This document shows, one piece after another, positions 29,123 to 38,097 of a stretch of DNA of 48,627 nt (position 1 is its first letter; every line of letters starts with the position of its first letter). The notes under the pieces were generated by a model. The model was not told the DNA's origin. It made no database searches and saw only the letters and a program-made list of their open reading frames with translations. This DNA comes from Pseudomonadota bacterium (GTDB lineage Bacteria > Pseudomonadota > Alphaproteobacteria > Sphingomonadales > Sphingomonadaceae), in assembly GCA_023391375.1 (NCBI GenBank), contig JAEWBB010000014.1:1-48627 (forward strand), given 5' to 3'. Both the position numbers and the translations under genes were made by a program.

Positions 29123-30351
29123 GAATCGCCGAAACCGTCCGCGCCGCCTTCGTCATCGCCCGCCGCGACTTCAAGGCGACGGTGCTGAGCAAGAGCTTCA
29201 TTTTCTTCCTGCTCGCCCCGCTGTTCCCGCTGGTGGTCGGCCTGCTGTTCAGCAACCTGGGCAACAAGATCGAGCGCGAGGCGACGCCGCCGTTGCTGAC
29301 CGTCAGCATGTCGCCGCAGGACAGCGATCGAATCGCCAGCGCCTATCGCGCCCTGCGCCCCGTGCTCGGCGGCGAAAACCAGCCGGCGCTGGCGATCGAG
29401 TTTATCGCCCCGGCGAAGGACCAGGACGGCGCGCGCGAGGCGATTATCGCGCGGACGTCCCGCCCGGTGGTCGGCGTGCTCGACGGATCGCTCGCTGCGC
29501 CGCGATTGACGGGCGCGCTGGTGCCCGAAGGACAAACGGTCCGCATCGCCCGTACCCTGGTCGACGAGGCGCGGCGGATGGAAAAATACGGCGACCCTGC
29601 CGGATCAGCGGGCCGACCGATGGCGGTGACCCTGATCGAACATTCGTCGGAATCGGCCGTTCGCGGGCGCGAACTGACCGCGCGAGCGGGCCAGGCGCTC
29701 CAGTTCCTGCTGACCCTGTTGCTGGCCGGCATGCTGCTCAGTCAGCTGGTCGAAGAGAAGTCGAACAAGGTGATCGAGGTGCTGGCGGCCGCCGTCCCGA
29801 TCGATTCGATCTTCCTCGGCAAGCTGTTCGCCATGCTGGCCGTGTCTTTCGTCGGCATCGCGCTGTGGGGATCGGCGATCGCGCTGGCGATTATGCGCTG
29901 GTATCCGGGCGGCCTGTCGGCCCTTCCCGAGCCGGCGCTCGGCTGGCCAGCCTTCGCTCTCTTCTTTATCGTCTATTTCGCGATGAGCTACCTGCTCCTG
30001 GGCGCGGCCTTCCTCGGCATCGGCGCCCAGGCGACCACCGTGCGCGAGGTTCAGACCCTGTCGATGCCGGTGACGATGAGCCAGATGCTGATCTTCGCGC
30101 TCTGCACCGCGGCGATCGGCAACCCGAACAGCCAGGAAGGCTGGACCGCCGCCATCTTCCCCTTCTCCTCGCCGTTCGCGATGCTGGCCCGCGCGGCCGA
30201 GCAGCCGCTGGTCTGGACGCACGTCGCCGCGATCCTGTGGCAGATCGGCTGGGTAATGCTGATCCTCAGGCTGTCGAGCAGCTATTTCCGCAAGACCGTG
30301 CTACAATCGGGGCCGGCGTCGGGCCGTTGGTGGAAGCGTCGGACGCCCTGA
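29119..30351 (+). CDS. ABC-2 type permease (NatB-like)
   Basis: 410 residues. One N-terminal transmembrane helix (SFIFFLLAPLFPLVVGLLF), a ~170-residue extracytoplasmic domain, then five to six helices (LQFLLTLLLAGMLLSQLVEEKSNKV begins the core) as in NatB/DUF3526-like exporters. Partner of the ATPase just upstream. The substrate is unknown; sodium export is the name given to relatives and not something visible here. Confidence 0.85.
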   Translation: MRIAETVRAAFVIARRDFKATVLSKSFIFFLLAPLFPLVVGLLFSNLGNKIEREATPPLLTVSMSPQDSDRIASAYRALRPVLGGENQPALAIEFIAPAKDQDGAREAIIARTSRPVVGVLDGSLAAPRLTGALVPEGQTVRIARTLVDEARRMEKYGDPAGSAGRPMAVTLIEHSSESAVRGRELTARAGQALQFLLTLLLAGMLLSQLVEEKSNKVIEVLAAAVPIDSIFLGKLFAMLAVSFVGIALWGSAIALAIMRWYPGGLSALPEPALGWPAFALFFIVYFAMSYLLLGAAFLGIGAQATTVREVQTLSMPVTMSQMLIFALCTAAIGNPNSQEGWTAAIFPFSSPFAMLARAAEQPLVWTHVAAILWQIGWVMLILRLSSSYFRKTVLQSGPASGRWWKRRTP

Positions 30352-30364
30352 AACGGGGGGCGGC

Positions 30365-31189
30365 ATGCTGTTCGCGCGACGGATCCGGGAGGCGTTCGCC
30401 TCGATACATGGCGCCGACTGGATCCTGCTGGCTCTCGAGACCGTAAGCGTCGTCGCTGGCATCCTGATTGCGTTCGCACTGAACGAATGGGCCTCGCGGC
30501 GACACGACGCCGAAATACACCAGAGGCTGATGGAGCGCCTGTTCGAAGAAAGTGCGTTCGACGTCGTCGCGCTCGGCGATCTTGCCGACAGCATGGCTGA
30601 AATCGTAAAGAAGGAGGCGACCTTCGAGGCGGCCGTCGAATCCGGCCGTTGTCCACCGCAAGCGGACTGGGGCAGCGTCGGGACCCATGGCCTGTACCCG
30701 GCCATCGTCGCACCGACCTCGGTCTACCAGGAACTCATGAACTCGGGCGGCCTGTCTGCCGTCGACAATGGCGACGTGCGCATTGCGTTGGCCGAGTTTC
30801 ACAGCACGCTCGACTGGGTTCACCAGCAGGTCGACTATTTCCGCGACGCCCGGATTGAGGTGATCGACGTTTCCGACCCTCGCATTACCATCCGGTATGA
30901 CCCGGCCAAGACCGAGACCATCGAGACCTACGACACGACCGCGATTTGCGCGGACAGGCAATTCCGCAACCGCCTCGCCGCTGCAACCCGGATGCACACG
31001 GTGTTTGCCGGCTATGCCCGCGGCGCACACGAAGGGGCGCTGGCGACCTGCGCGGCCCTTGGCGAGGATCTCGGCAAGGACTGTGCCGAACAGTTTCCAA
31101 AGCACATCCGCGTCCTCTCGCCCGAGGAACGGAAAATCATCGACAGCACGGTCGCGAAGTTGCGCGGCCGCGATGCACGTCCGTCCTAG
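30365..31189 (+). CDS. Membrane protein of unknown function, DUF6090-like layout
   Basis: 274 residues, ATG start behind GGGGGGCGGC, 13 nt after the permease. One transmembrane helix lies at ~24-42 (ETVSVVAGILIAFALNEW), followed by a charged segment (RRHDAEIHQRLMERLFEE) and a large helical domain. The pattern of a single helix ending in N-x-W before an arginine-rich helix recalls DUF6090 proteins, but this is a layout comparison only. Cysteines at CPP, ICAD, TCAA and DCAE could form disulfides if the domain is periplasmic. Shares CTAG stop (31186-31189) with the convergent PEP-mutase-family gene. Confidence 0.6.
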   Translation: MLFARRIREAFASIHGADWILLALETVSVVAGILIAFALNEWASRRHDAEIHQRLMERLFEESAFDVVALGDLADSMAEIVKKEATFEAAVESGRCPPQADWGSVGTHGLYPAIVAPTSVYQELMNSGGLSAVDNGDVRIALAEFHSTLDWVHQQVDYFRDARIEVIDVSDPRITIRYDPAKTETIETYDTTAICADRQFRNRLAAATRMHTVFAGYARGAHEGALATCAALGEDLGKDCAEQFPKHIRVLSPEERKIIDSTVAKLRGRDARPS

Positions 31190-31920
31190 TCGATCGCTTC
31201 AGCCGCCATTTTTGCGAAGACCTCCATCAACGCTTTCAGCGGGAACGGACCGTGGCTGATCCGGGCGACGCCGGCATCGGCCCAAATCCGCTTGTCGGGC
31301 GCACCGGGGAAGGCGATGACGTTGAGCGGCAGCGGCACGTTCTTGACGATGCGCTCGATCTCGCGCGGGTCGGACAGGCGCGGGACGAAGAAGCCGGACG
31401 CGCCCGCATCAGCGAACGCCTTGCCGCGCTCGATCGCATGGTCGAGCCGGTCGTCGCCCTGTTCCTTAAGGTAGAGGTCGGTGCGGGCGTTGATGAAGAA
31501 GTCGCTGCCGACCGCGTCGCGGATGGCGGCGATGCGCCTGACCTGCCGGTCGAGCGGGTGAAGCCCTTCGCCGCCGACGACCTGGTCCTCGAAATTGCAG
31601 CCGACGACGCCGGTTTCCTTGAGCCTTGCCACGTTGGCAGCGCCCTCGTCCGGGTCGGTCGAGTAGGCCCCCTCGAAGTCGACGGTCAGCGGCAGGTCGA
31701 CCTTCCCAAGAATGCGGCGTGCATTGTCGAACACGAAGTCGAGCGGCACCTGCTGCCCGTCGCCGAAGCCCGCAGCGTCGCCGACCGGGTGGCTGCCGGT
31801 GGCAATCGCCTTCGCCCCCGCCTTGGCCACGACCTCGGCACTGCCCGGATCCCAGATGTTGTAGAGCACGACGGGATCGCCCGGCACATGAAGCGCGGCG
31901 AAGGTCGCGAAGTCCCTCAT
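31186..31920 (-). CDS. Isocitrate lyase/PEP mutase superfamily protein
   Basis: 244 residues. Matches the family core: YNIWDPGSAEVVAKAGAKAIATGS, VDFEGAYS, GCNFEDQVVGG and FFINARTDLYL. Enzymes of this superfamily cleave or rearrange C-C or P-C bonds in 2-oxo acid-type substrates using Mg2+. The Lys-Lys-Cys-Gly motif of isocitrate lyase itself is absent, so it is not that enzyme. The start overlaps the VOC gene stop by 4 nt, so it is translationally coupled. Confidence 0.82.
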   Translation of the reverse strand: MRDFATFAALHVPGDPVVLYNIWDPGSAEVVAKAGAKAIATGSHPVGDAAGFGDGQQVPLDFVFDNARRILGKVDLPLTVDFEGAYSTDPDEGAANVARLKETGVVGCNFEDQVVGGEGLHPLDRQVRRIAAIRDAVGSDFFINARTDLYLKEQGDDRLDHAIERGKAFADAGASGFFVPRLSDPREIERIVKNVPLPLNVIAFPGAPDKRIWADAGVARISHGPFPLKALMEVFAKMAAEAID

Positions 31921-32285
31921 GACCCCGACGCCTGCTGGTACAGCTCCACTTTCACGCCATCGGGGTCCATGATCCAGGCGAAGCGGCCGTAATCCTCTTC
32001 CTGCCGGCCGAGGACCTGAACACCCTTGGCTTCAAGGTCGGCGACCATCGCGTCGAGGTCGTCGACACGCAGGTTGATCATGAAAGGCTTGTCGCTAGGC
32101 GCGAAATAGTCGCTGTCGTCCTTGAACGGCGACAGCAGGCTAAAGCCATCCGCGCTGTCGTCCTTGAAGTTGAACATCGCGCCCCAGTCACCGCCGACGC
32201 CGAGCATCTCCTTGTACCAGGCCTTGGTCGCCTCGACGTCGGCGACCTTGTAGAAGATGCCGCCGAGCCCCGTCACTTTCGCCAT
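31917..32285 (-). CDS. VOC (glyoxalase/bleomycin resistance) family protein
   Basis: 122 residues forming one glyoxalase-like beta-alpha-beta-beta-beta pair: GIFYKVADVEATKAWYKEMLG in the first half and FMINLRVDDLDAMVADLEAKGVQV and FAWIMDPDGVKVELYQ in the second. The final Glu (KVELYQ) is a usual metal ligand. Substrate unknown. It lies 14 nt after the M49 peptidase gene and overlaps the next gene by 4 nt. Confidence 0.85.
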   Translation of the reverse strand: MAKVTGLGGIFYKVADVEATKAWYKEMLGVGGDWGAMFNFKDDSADGFSLLSPFKDDSDYFAPSDKPFMINLRVDDLDAMVADLEAKGVQVLGRQEEDYGRFAWIMDPDGVKVELYQQASGS

Positions 32286-32299
32286 GCCATTTCCCCTCG

Positions 32300-33958
32300 T
32301 CAGACGCGGTTCTTGTACACCGGATGGATGTCGACCGGGAGGCTGGTCATCGTGTCGATCACGGCCTGCGCGTTCGGGTCGATCACGCCCCATTTGGCCA
32401 TGAAGGCCTTGGTGCCCTCGTAATCGCCGTCGCCCTGAAGCCGGATGGTGTCTGCGATCATCGCCGCCAGCGCCGGCTTGAACTTCGCGCTGTCGAAGCG
32501 GAACCGCTTGGCATTGGCGTCCCACGCCAGCGCGCCCTGGTCCAGCAAGTAGCGGTACTGGAACGCGGCGCCGCGGGCATGCGCGTCGGTCATGCCCATT
32601 CTGAGGTGTCGGAAGACATCGACCACGTAGCTGGCGATCGCCTGATCCTTGTCCGCCGCTGGCAGGACGCCGCGTTCTTCCATGTACAGGATGTTCCACA
32701 GGCCGAGCATGTCGGCCTTGGATTCCTCCAGCCCGCTGGCCTGGTCCTTCAACGCCTCGCCGACCGTCGTCGCCTTGCCGCCGACCATGATCGAGCCCGG
32801 CCCCAGGCTATGCGACAGCTCATGGAACACGGTGTTCTGGGTCATGTAGTTGCGGTTGGCGAGGCCCGCCTGCTCGGGCACCAGCACCAGCTTGGCCATC
32901 GGCCCGGCGACCTTGTCGAACTTGGCCTCGATCAGGTTCCTCAGGATGACCTTCTTGGCGCCCTTGGCCTCGCGCACCCGCTCGTCGTTGGGCAGGTTGA
33001 AGGCGATCGACGGGATCCCGCGCACCGCCTCGCCGCCGCCGTTGACCTGGTCGACGACCGAGATCGGGCTCTCGAACCCGCGTTTGAAGTTCTTGTATTT
33101 CTCGTCGACCGGGAGGTTCTTCTCCATGTCGCGAAGGTATCCCTTGTAGACGTCGAGCGCCTTCGATTCCTCGGGATTACGCAGCGTGACATAGGCCTCG
33201 AACGCCGTCTTCTGGCCATAAAGGCCGTCCTCGTAGCTTTCGTACGGCCCGATCACGAACTCGATCGGCGTGTCCTTGAGGTCCATCCACGCCAGCTCGC
33301 TCTCGTAATAGTCGTCGGTGCGGAACGACTGGGCACGAAGCGTCAGGAATTTCTTGAGGCTGGCGTTCGACGTCACCGCCGCCGCCTTTTCCATCAGCCG
33401 GGCGGCCGGTTCGAGCCACTGCTTGTAGGCCACCGAATAAGGCACGGCGACCAGCTTGTCCCGGTCGCGGCGGACCACGGTGTAGGGGCTGGTCAGCGCC
33501 TTCGCCTCGTCCGGATGCGCGGCGAGATAGGCGTCGAACTGCTCCTTGGTGAGATCGGTCGGGTAATAGCCTGCACCCGCCGGCTTGGCCTCGCCGAAGA
33601 AAGGCTTGTCATCCTCGAACGCCGCCCACGGCCCCGAATTGGCGTCGAATTTCGCCAGCAGCGCCGGGTCGTTCTTCGCTGCGATCTGTTGGCGCACCTC
33701 GTCATAGTTGGCGAGTAGTTGGCGCTGGTAGATCGGCGTCATCAACTGCGCCGCCTGGATCAGCAGGTTGACGACCTGATTGTCCTCATCGCTCAGGAAG
33801 CTGGTGTCGACGTCGATCGGCGTATCCGGCGCGCGTTCGGCCGGGGTGCCGGCCGACTGCTCGGAACCGGGTGCACCCGCTTTGTCCTGCACCTTGCAGG
33901 CGCCGAGTGACAGCAGCGCGACGGCGGCCGCCGCGCCGAGGAATGAGGTCTTGTTCAA
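32300..33958 (-). CDS. Lipoprotein peptidase of the M49 (dipeptidyl-peptidase III) family
   Basis: 552 residues with lipobox SLGAC (Cys at ~21). The zinc motif is His379-Glu380-Leu-Ser-His383 in HELSHSLGPGS, the shorter HEXXH form of M49 seen in Nudix-hydrolase-3-like relatives rather than the classical HEXXGH. The second motif is EESKAD (Glu411/Glu412), matching EECRAD/E. M49 enzymes release dipeptides from peptide N-termini. The mature N-terminus begins CKVQDKAGAP, almost the same as the M1 aminopeptidase encoded 2 kb away (CKVSEKADAP). It is 19 nt downstream of the LytTR regulator gene, so probably in the same transcript. Confidence 0.85.
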   Translation of the reverse strand: MNKTSFLGAAAAVALLSLGACKVQDKAGAPGSEQSAGTPAERAPDTPIDVDTSFLSDEDNQVVNLLIQAAQLMTPIYQRQLLANYDEVRQQIAAKNDPALLAKFDANSGPWAAFEDDKPFFGEAKPAGAGYYPTDLTKEQFDAYLAAHPDEAKALTSPYTVVRRDRDKLVAVPYSVAYKQWLEPAARLMEKAAAVTSNASLKKFLTLRAQSFRTDDYYESELAWMDLKDTPIEFVIGPYESYEDGLYGQKTAFEAYVTLRNPEESKALDVYKGYLRDMEKNLPVDEKYKNFKRGFESPISVVDQVNGGGEAVRGIPSIAFNLPNDERVREAKGAKKVILRNLIEAKFDKVAGPMAKLVLVPEQAGLANRNYMTQNTVFHELSHSLGPGSIMVGGKATTVGEALKDQASGLEESKADMLGLWNILYMEERGVLPAADKDQAIASYVVDVFRHLRMGMTDAHARGAAFQYRYLLDQGALAWDANAKRFRFDSAKFKPALAAMIADTIRLQGDGDYEGTKAFMAKWGVIDPNAQAVIDTMTSLPVDIHPVYKNRV

Positions 33959-33977
33959 GGCAGTCCTCCGGATGGGA

Positions 33978-34781
33978 TTAGTGGACGAAGCGTGCGACGA
34001 CGTCGCGGTAGCTGCGGCTGACCTTCACCTGCGCGCCGGATTCCAGCACCAGGAAACATTCGCCGTTGGTGTGCGGCTTGACCTGCCGGACCTGGTCGAG
34101 GTTGACGATGGTCGAACGGTGGACGCGCTGGAAACGGCGCGGGTCGAGCCGCTTTTCGAGGTCCTTCATCGTCTCGCGCAGGATCAGCGTATTGTCGCCG
34201 GTCTGGATGCACATGTAGTCGCCCGCCGCGTCGATCCGCTCGATCGTGTCGACATCGACCCGGAAAATCTGCCCCTGGTCGCGTATGTTGATCATTTTCT
34301 CGAACCGGTTGGAGGCCGGCGCGTCGCTGCCGACGTCCGACATTTCCTCGGCCGCCTCGGGGGCATGCTCGGCCAGCGCTTCCTTCAAACGCCCGACTTC
34401 TTCGGCGCCGCGCTTCTCGGCCAGGCGCTGGCGCACCCGGTCGAGCGTCGCGGCAAGGCGGTCTTCCTCGACCGGCTTCATCAGGTAATCGACCGCCTGC
34501 GCTTCGAACGCGCGCAGCGCATGGTCCGAGTAAGCGGTGACAAAGACGAACAGCGGCGGCTCTACCTCCATCAGGCCCTGGACGACCGAGAAGCCGTCGA
34601 AGCCGGGCATTTGGATGTCGAGGAAAACAAGGTCGGGCTTGTGCGTCTTGATCTGGCGGATCGCCTCGCGGCCATTGGCGGCGGTGGCGACGACCTCGAC
34701 ATCGTCATGCGCCTGGAGGCGCAGCAGCAGGCCCTGGGTCGCCAGCGGCTCGTCGTCGACGAGGATGGTGCGGATGGTCAT
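33978..34781 (-). CDS. LytTR family response regulator
   Basis: 267 residues. Receiver domain at 1-~120 with phosphoacceptor Asp55 (LVFLDIQMPG), acidic pair Asp9-Asp10 and Lys in YLMKPVEE. The C-terminal LytTR DNA-binding domain covers ~165-267 (IERIDAAGDYMCIQTGDNTLILRETMKDLEKRL begins it; RRFQRVHRSTIVNLDQV). Start overlaps the kinase stop by 4 nt. Probably controls the peptidase genes around it, though no binding site was identified. Confidence 0.93.
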   Translation of the reverse strand: MTIRTILVDDEPLATQGLLLRLQAHDDVEVVATAANGREAIRQIKTHKPDLVFLDIQMPGFDGFSVVQGLMEVEPPLFVFVTAYSDHALRAFEAQAVDYLMKPVEEDRLAATLDRVRQRLAEKRGAEEVGRLKEALAEHAPEAAEEMSDVGSDAPASNRFEKMINIRDQGQIFRVDVDTIERIDAAGDYMCIQTGDNTLILRETMKDLEKRLDPRRFQRVHRSTIVNLDQVRQVKPHTNGECFLVLESGAQVKVSRSYRDVVARFVH

Positions 34782-35938
34782 GGTTGAGGTCGTTCCTTGT
34801 CACTTTCGTAGGGTATTTCGAGCGTAACGCCGAAACCCCCGTCTTCGTTCGTTTCGGTCTTGAATCCGTGCGCGGCGCCATAGGCCTGGGCCAGCCGGTC
34901 CTGGATGTTGGCGAGGCCGACGCCGGTCGACTGGGCCTCGCTCAGGCTGCCGCCGAACCCCGGCCCGCTGTCGACCACGCTGATCCGCACCGCCTGCCCC
35001 TCGCGCTCGGCCTTGAGCCAGATGTCGGCCCCTTCCTCGGCGGGGGTGACGGCGTATTTGATCGCATTCTCGATCAAAGGCTGGAGCAACAGCGAGGGCA
35101 GTTTGGCGTCGGCCGCTGCCGGCTCGATGTCGAAATGGGGGCGCAGCCGGTCCTCGAACCGCATCTTCTCGATTTCGAGGTAGAGCTTGAGCGTCTCCAC
35201 CTCCTGCGCGAGCGTCACCTTGGCGGTTGGCTCGTTGACCAGCGTGTAGCGAAGGAAACTCGAAAGGCGGGACAGCATCGCGTTGGCGCGGTCGGTCTGC
35301 TTCAGCAGCACCAGCGTCGAGATGCTGTTCAGCGTATTGAACAGGAAGTGCGGGTTGAGCTGGTAGCGAAGCATCGCCAGCTGGGCACTCGACGCCGCGT
35401 TCTCCAGCGCCGCCCGCTGGTCGATCTCCTCCTCGAGCAGCAGGTAGTAATTGATCCCGTAGTAGAGCGCCGACCAGGCGGCGAGCAGCGAGAAATCGAG
35501 GATGATGGCGCCGAAGAATTCGAGCCCCGCCGGCCGCGCGTCGACCTTGACGAAGGTGGCATAGCTCCACGTCTCGATGAACGAGAAAGCCGCCGACGCC
35601 AGCACCACGGTGGCGAGGCTGACCAGCGCCGTCCACAGCGCCCGCATCCGGATCAGCCGCCGGTAAAGGCTCGCCATCAGCAGGGTCAGCGAATAGCCGG
35701 TGGCGGTCAGCAGCAGGACGTGGACGATGAACATCGCGCCCAAGCCGTTGGCCAAGCCGCTGATCGTGCGGAGGAAGAAGAAGCCCGACCAGCCGATCGA
35801 CTGGAGAACCCAGAAGGCGCGATTCTTGTCGTCGAAGAAGGGCTTGTCGAGGCCGACTTCCTCGAGGATCGGCCGCGCGGGCCCCTTCGGTTTCGGGGCC
35901 GGCATCACGACCGGTGCGGGGAAAGGCTCGCTCGCCAT
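34778..35938 (-). CDS. LytS/YpdA-type sensor histidine kinase
   Basis: 386 residues. About four transmembrane helices in ~45-170 (residues WVLQSIGWSGFFFLRTI onward), then the His_kinase domain with QLNPHFLFNTLNSIS around 205 carrying the phosphorylated His, and a HATPase with N-box LLQPLIENAIKYAV and G-box VDSGPGFGG, VGLANIQDRL. Forms a two-component system with the LytTR regulator. No obvious sensory domain beyond the membrane helices, so it may sense a membrane-located signal. Confidence 0.92.
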   Translation of the reverse strand: MASEPFPAPVVMPAPKPKGPARPILEEVGLDKPFFDDKNRAFWVLQSIGWSGFFFLRTISGLANGLGAMFIVHVLLLTATGYSLTLLMASLYRRLIRMRALWTALVSLATVVLASAAFSFIETWSYATFVKVDARPAGLEFFGAIILDFSLLAAWSALYYGINYYLLLEEEIDQRAALENAASSAQLAMLRYQLNPHFLFNTLNSISTLVLLKQTDRANAMLSRLSSFLRYTLVNEPTAKVTLAQEVETLKLYLEIEKMRFEDRLRPHFDIEPAAADAKLPSLLLQPLIENAIKYAVTPAEEGADIWLKAEREGQAVRISVVDSGPGFGGSLSEAQSTGVGLANIQDRLAQAYGAAHGFKTETNEDGGFGVTLEIPYESDKERPQP

Positions 35939-36093
35939 TCCTAAAGAAGCTGTCCCGGCAGGCTCATGGCATCGTCATATAGGCACGGATTGCCGCCGTG
36001 GCGAGCGCCGCCGGACTTGCGCCCGGGGCGTCCGGACGCCATGCCCTCCCCCAACATGCCGGCGTCCGCCGCCGGCGCGAAGGAGACCCGACC

Positions 36094-38022
36094 ATGGCCA
36101 AGCCGCTTTCCGTCCTTCTTGCGCTGTCGCTGGCGCTGGCCGGCTGCAAGGTGTCCGAAAAAGCCGACGCCCCCGATACCGCCCGGTCGGCATCCGGCGC
36201 GAGCGCGATCGCGCCCATCCTCACCGCGCCCGATGCGGTCGACGTCCACAGCTATGCCAAGCCGCTCGAGGCGCGCGTCACCCACGTCGCGCTCGACCTG
36301 ACTGTCGACTTTAATGCCAAGCGCCTCGGCGGCACCGCCACGCTCGATATCGACGCCAAGCCCGGCCAGCAGACCATCATCCTTGACGACAAGGGCCTGG
36401 AGATCGCCAAGATCGCGACCGCCGACGGCAAGCCGCTGGCGTTCAAGGTCGGCGCCGCCGACGCCAATATCGGCGCCCCGCTCGAGGTGACGATCGGCGA
36501 TGCGCGCAAGATCGTCATCACCTACAAGTCGGCGCCCGATGCCGGCGCGCTGCAATGGCTGACGCCGCAGCAGACGGCGGGGGGACGACAGCCCTTCCTG
36601 TTCAGCCAGGGCGAGGCGATCGAGAATCGCAGCTGGATCCCGACCCAGGATTCGCCCGGCATCCGCCAGAGCTGGGAAGCCAGGATCACCGTGCCCAAGC
36701 CGCTGACCGCGGTCATGAGCGCGGTCAAGGCGGCCGAACCGGTCGACAACGGCCAGACGCAGACCTTTTCCTACAAGATGGTCCACCCGGTCGCGCCCTA
36801 CCTGATCGCGATCGCGGTCGGCGACCTCAAGTTCCAGGACCTCGGCCCGCGTACCGGCGTGTGGGCGGAGCCGGCGACGCTGCCCAAGGCTGCCAAGGAG
36901 CTCGAGGACACCGAGAAGATGGTGAGCGCTGCCGAGCAGCTCTACGGGCCGTACAAGTGGGGCCGCTACGACGTCATCGTCCTGCCGCCGTCCTTCCCGT
37001 TCGGCGGGATGGAAAACCCCAACCTCACTTTCCTCACGCCGACCTTCATCGCCGGCGACAAGAGCCTGGTCAGCCTGGTCGCGCACGAGCTGGCGCACAG
37101 CTGGTCCGGCAATCTCGCCACCAACGCGACATGGGGCGACATTTGGCTCAACGAGGGCATGACGACCTATGCCGAGCGCCGGATTGTCGAGAACCTCTAC
37201 GGCGAGAAGCAGGCCAAGCAGCAAGTGTCGCTGGGCATCGACGCGATGAACACTGCGGTCGGGGATGCCGGCGGCCCGACCGGCAAGGATTCCGCCCTTC
37301 ACCTCGACCTCAAGGGCCGCCACCCCGACGAAGGGCTGACCGACATCGCCTACGAGAAAGGCGCGGCCTTGCTTCGCATGATCGAAGCCACGGTCGGACG
37401 CGACACGTTCGACGCCTACCTCAAGGGCTATTTCGACCGCCACGCCTTCCAGCCGGTCAGCTCGAGCGTCTTCCTCAAGGACCTCCGCGACAATCTGGTG
37501 AAGGGCGACCAGGCGCTTGAAGCGAAGCTGAAGCTCGACGACTGGGTCTACAAGCCCGGCATTCCCGCCAACAGCGTGCCCGCCGACGCCGCGGCATTCG
37601 CCCCGATCAACCAGGCGGTGGACGCGTTCAAGGCCAACGGTGCCGTCCCCACCGGCCAGTGGGCCGGCTGGTCGACCGACGAGCGGCTGCACTTCCTGAC
37701 CAAGATCGATCCGGTCGAACCGACCGATCGTCTGGCCGCGCTCGACCAGGGCCTGTCGCTGTCCCGCGCCGGCAACAACGAGGTGCGCTTTGCCTTCCTC
37801 AAGCTGGCGGTCGACAACAAGTTCGATCCGGCGGTGCCGGCGGTCGACGACTTCCTCGGCTCGCTGGGGCGCGGCAAGTTCGTCCGTCCGCTCTACAAGT
37901 CGATGGCGTCCAACGCCTGGGGCAAGCCGATCGCGACCCGGATCTACGCCAAGTATCGCGACCGCTATCACCCGCTGGTGCAGCGCGATGTCGACAAGAT
38001 GGGGATCGGCGGCGGAGCCTGA
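36094..38022 (+). CDS. M1 family metallo-aminopeptidase, lipoprotein
   Basis: 642 residues from ATG 36094, which has AAGGAG at ideal spacing; an earlier in-frame ATG at 35998 lacks one. Lipobox LALAGC leads into CKVSEKADAP. The M1 exopeptidase motif GGMEN is at 304-308, the zinc site His331-Glu332-x-x-His335 (HELAHSWSGN) and Glu354 (WLNEGMTTYAE). Removes N-terminal amino acids from peptides, here probably in the periplasm or anchored to a membrane. The C-terminal helical domain ends at DVDKMGIGGGA. Divergent from the LytS-like kinase with 155 bp between starts. Confidence 0.93.
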   Translation: MAKPLSVLLALSLALAGCKVSEKADAPDTARSASGASAIAPILTAPDAVDVHSYAKPLEARVTHVALDLTVDFNAKRLGGTATLDIDAKPGQQTIILDDKGLEIAKIATADGKPLAFKVGAADANIGAPLEVTIGDARKIVITYKSAPDAGALQWLTPQQTAGGRQPFLFSQGEAIENRSWIPTQDSPGIRQSWEARITVPKPLTAVMSAVKAAEPVDNGQTQTFSYKMVHPVAPYLIAIAVGDLKFQDLGPRTGVWAEPATLPKAAKELEDTEKMVSAAEQLYGPYKWGRYDVIVLPPSFPFGGMENPNLTFLTPTFIAGDKSLVSLVAHELAHSWSGNLATNATWGDIWLNEGMTTYAERRIVENLYGEKQAKQQVSLGIDAMNTAVGDAGGPTGKDSALHLDLKGRHPDEGLTDIAYEKGAALLRMIEATVGRDTFDAYLKGYFDRHAFQPVSSSVFLKDLRDNLVKGDQALEAKLKLDDWVYKPGIPANSVPADAAAFAPINQAVDAFKANGAVPTGQWAGWSTDERLHFLTKIDPVEPTDRLAALDQGLSLSRAGNNEVRFAFLKLAVDNKFDPAVPAVDDFLGSLGRGKFVRPLYKSMASNAWGKPIATRIYAKYRDRYHPLVQRDVDKMGIGGGA

Positions 38023-38097
38023 AAACCGAGACATCTTTAACCGGGCCGTAACCGCTTCCGGTCTATCCCGCAGCTTCAGTATCTGTGGGACGAACGA

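Noticed and set aside
31186..31920. True isocitrate lyase or methylisocitrate lyase
   Set aside because: The catalytic Lys-Lys-Cys-Gly motif is missing; only the broader superfamily is supported.
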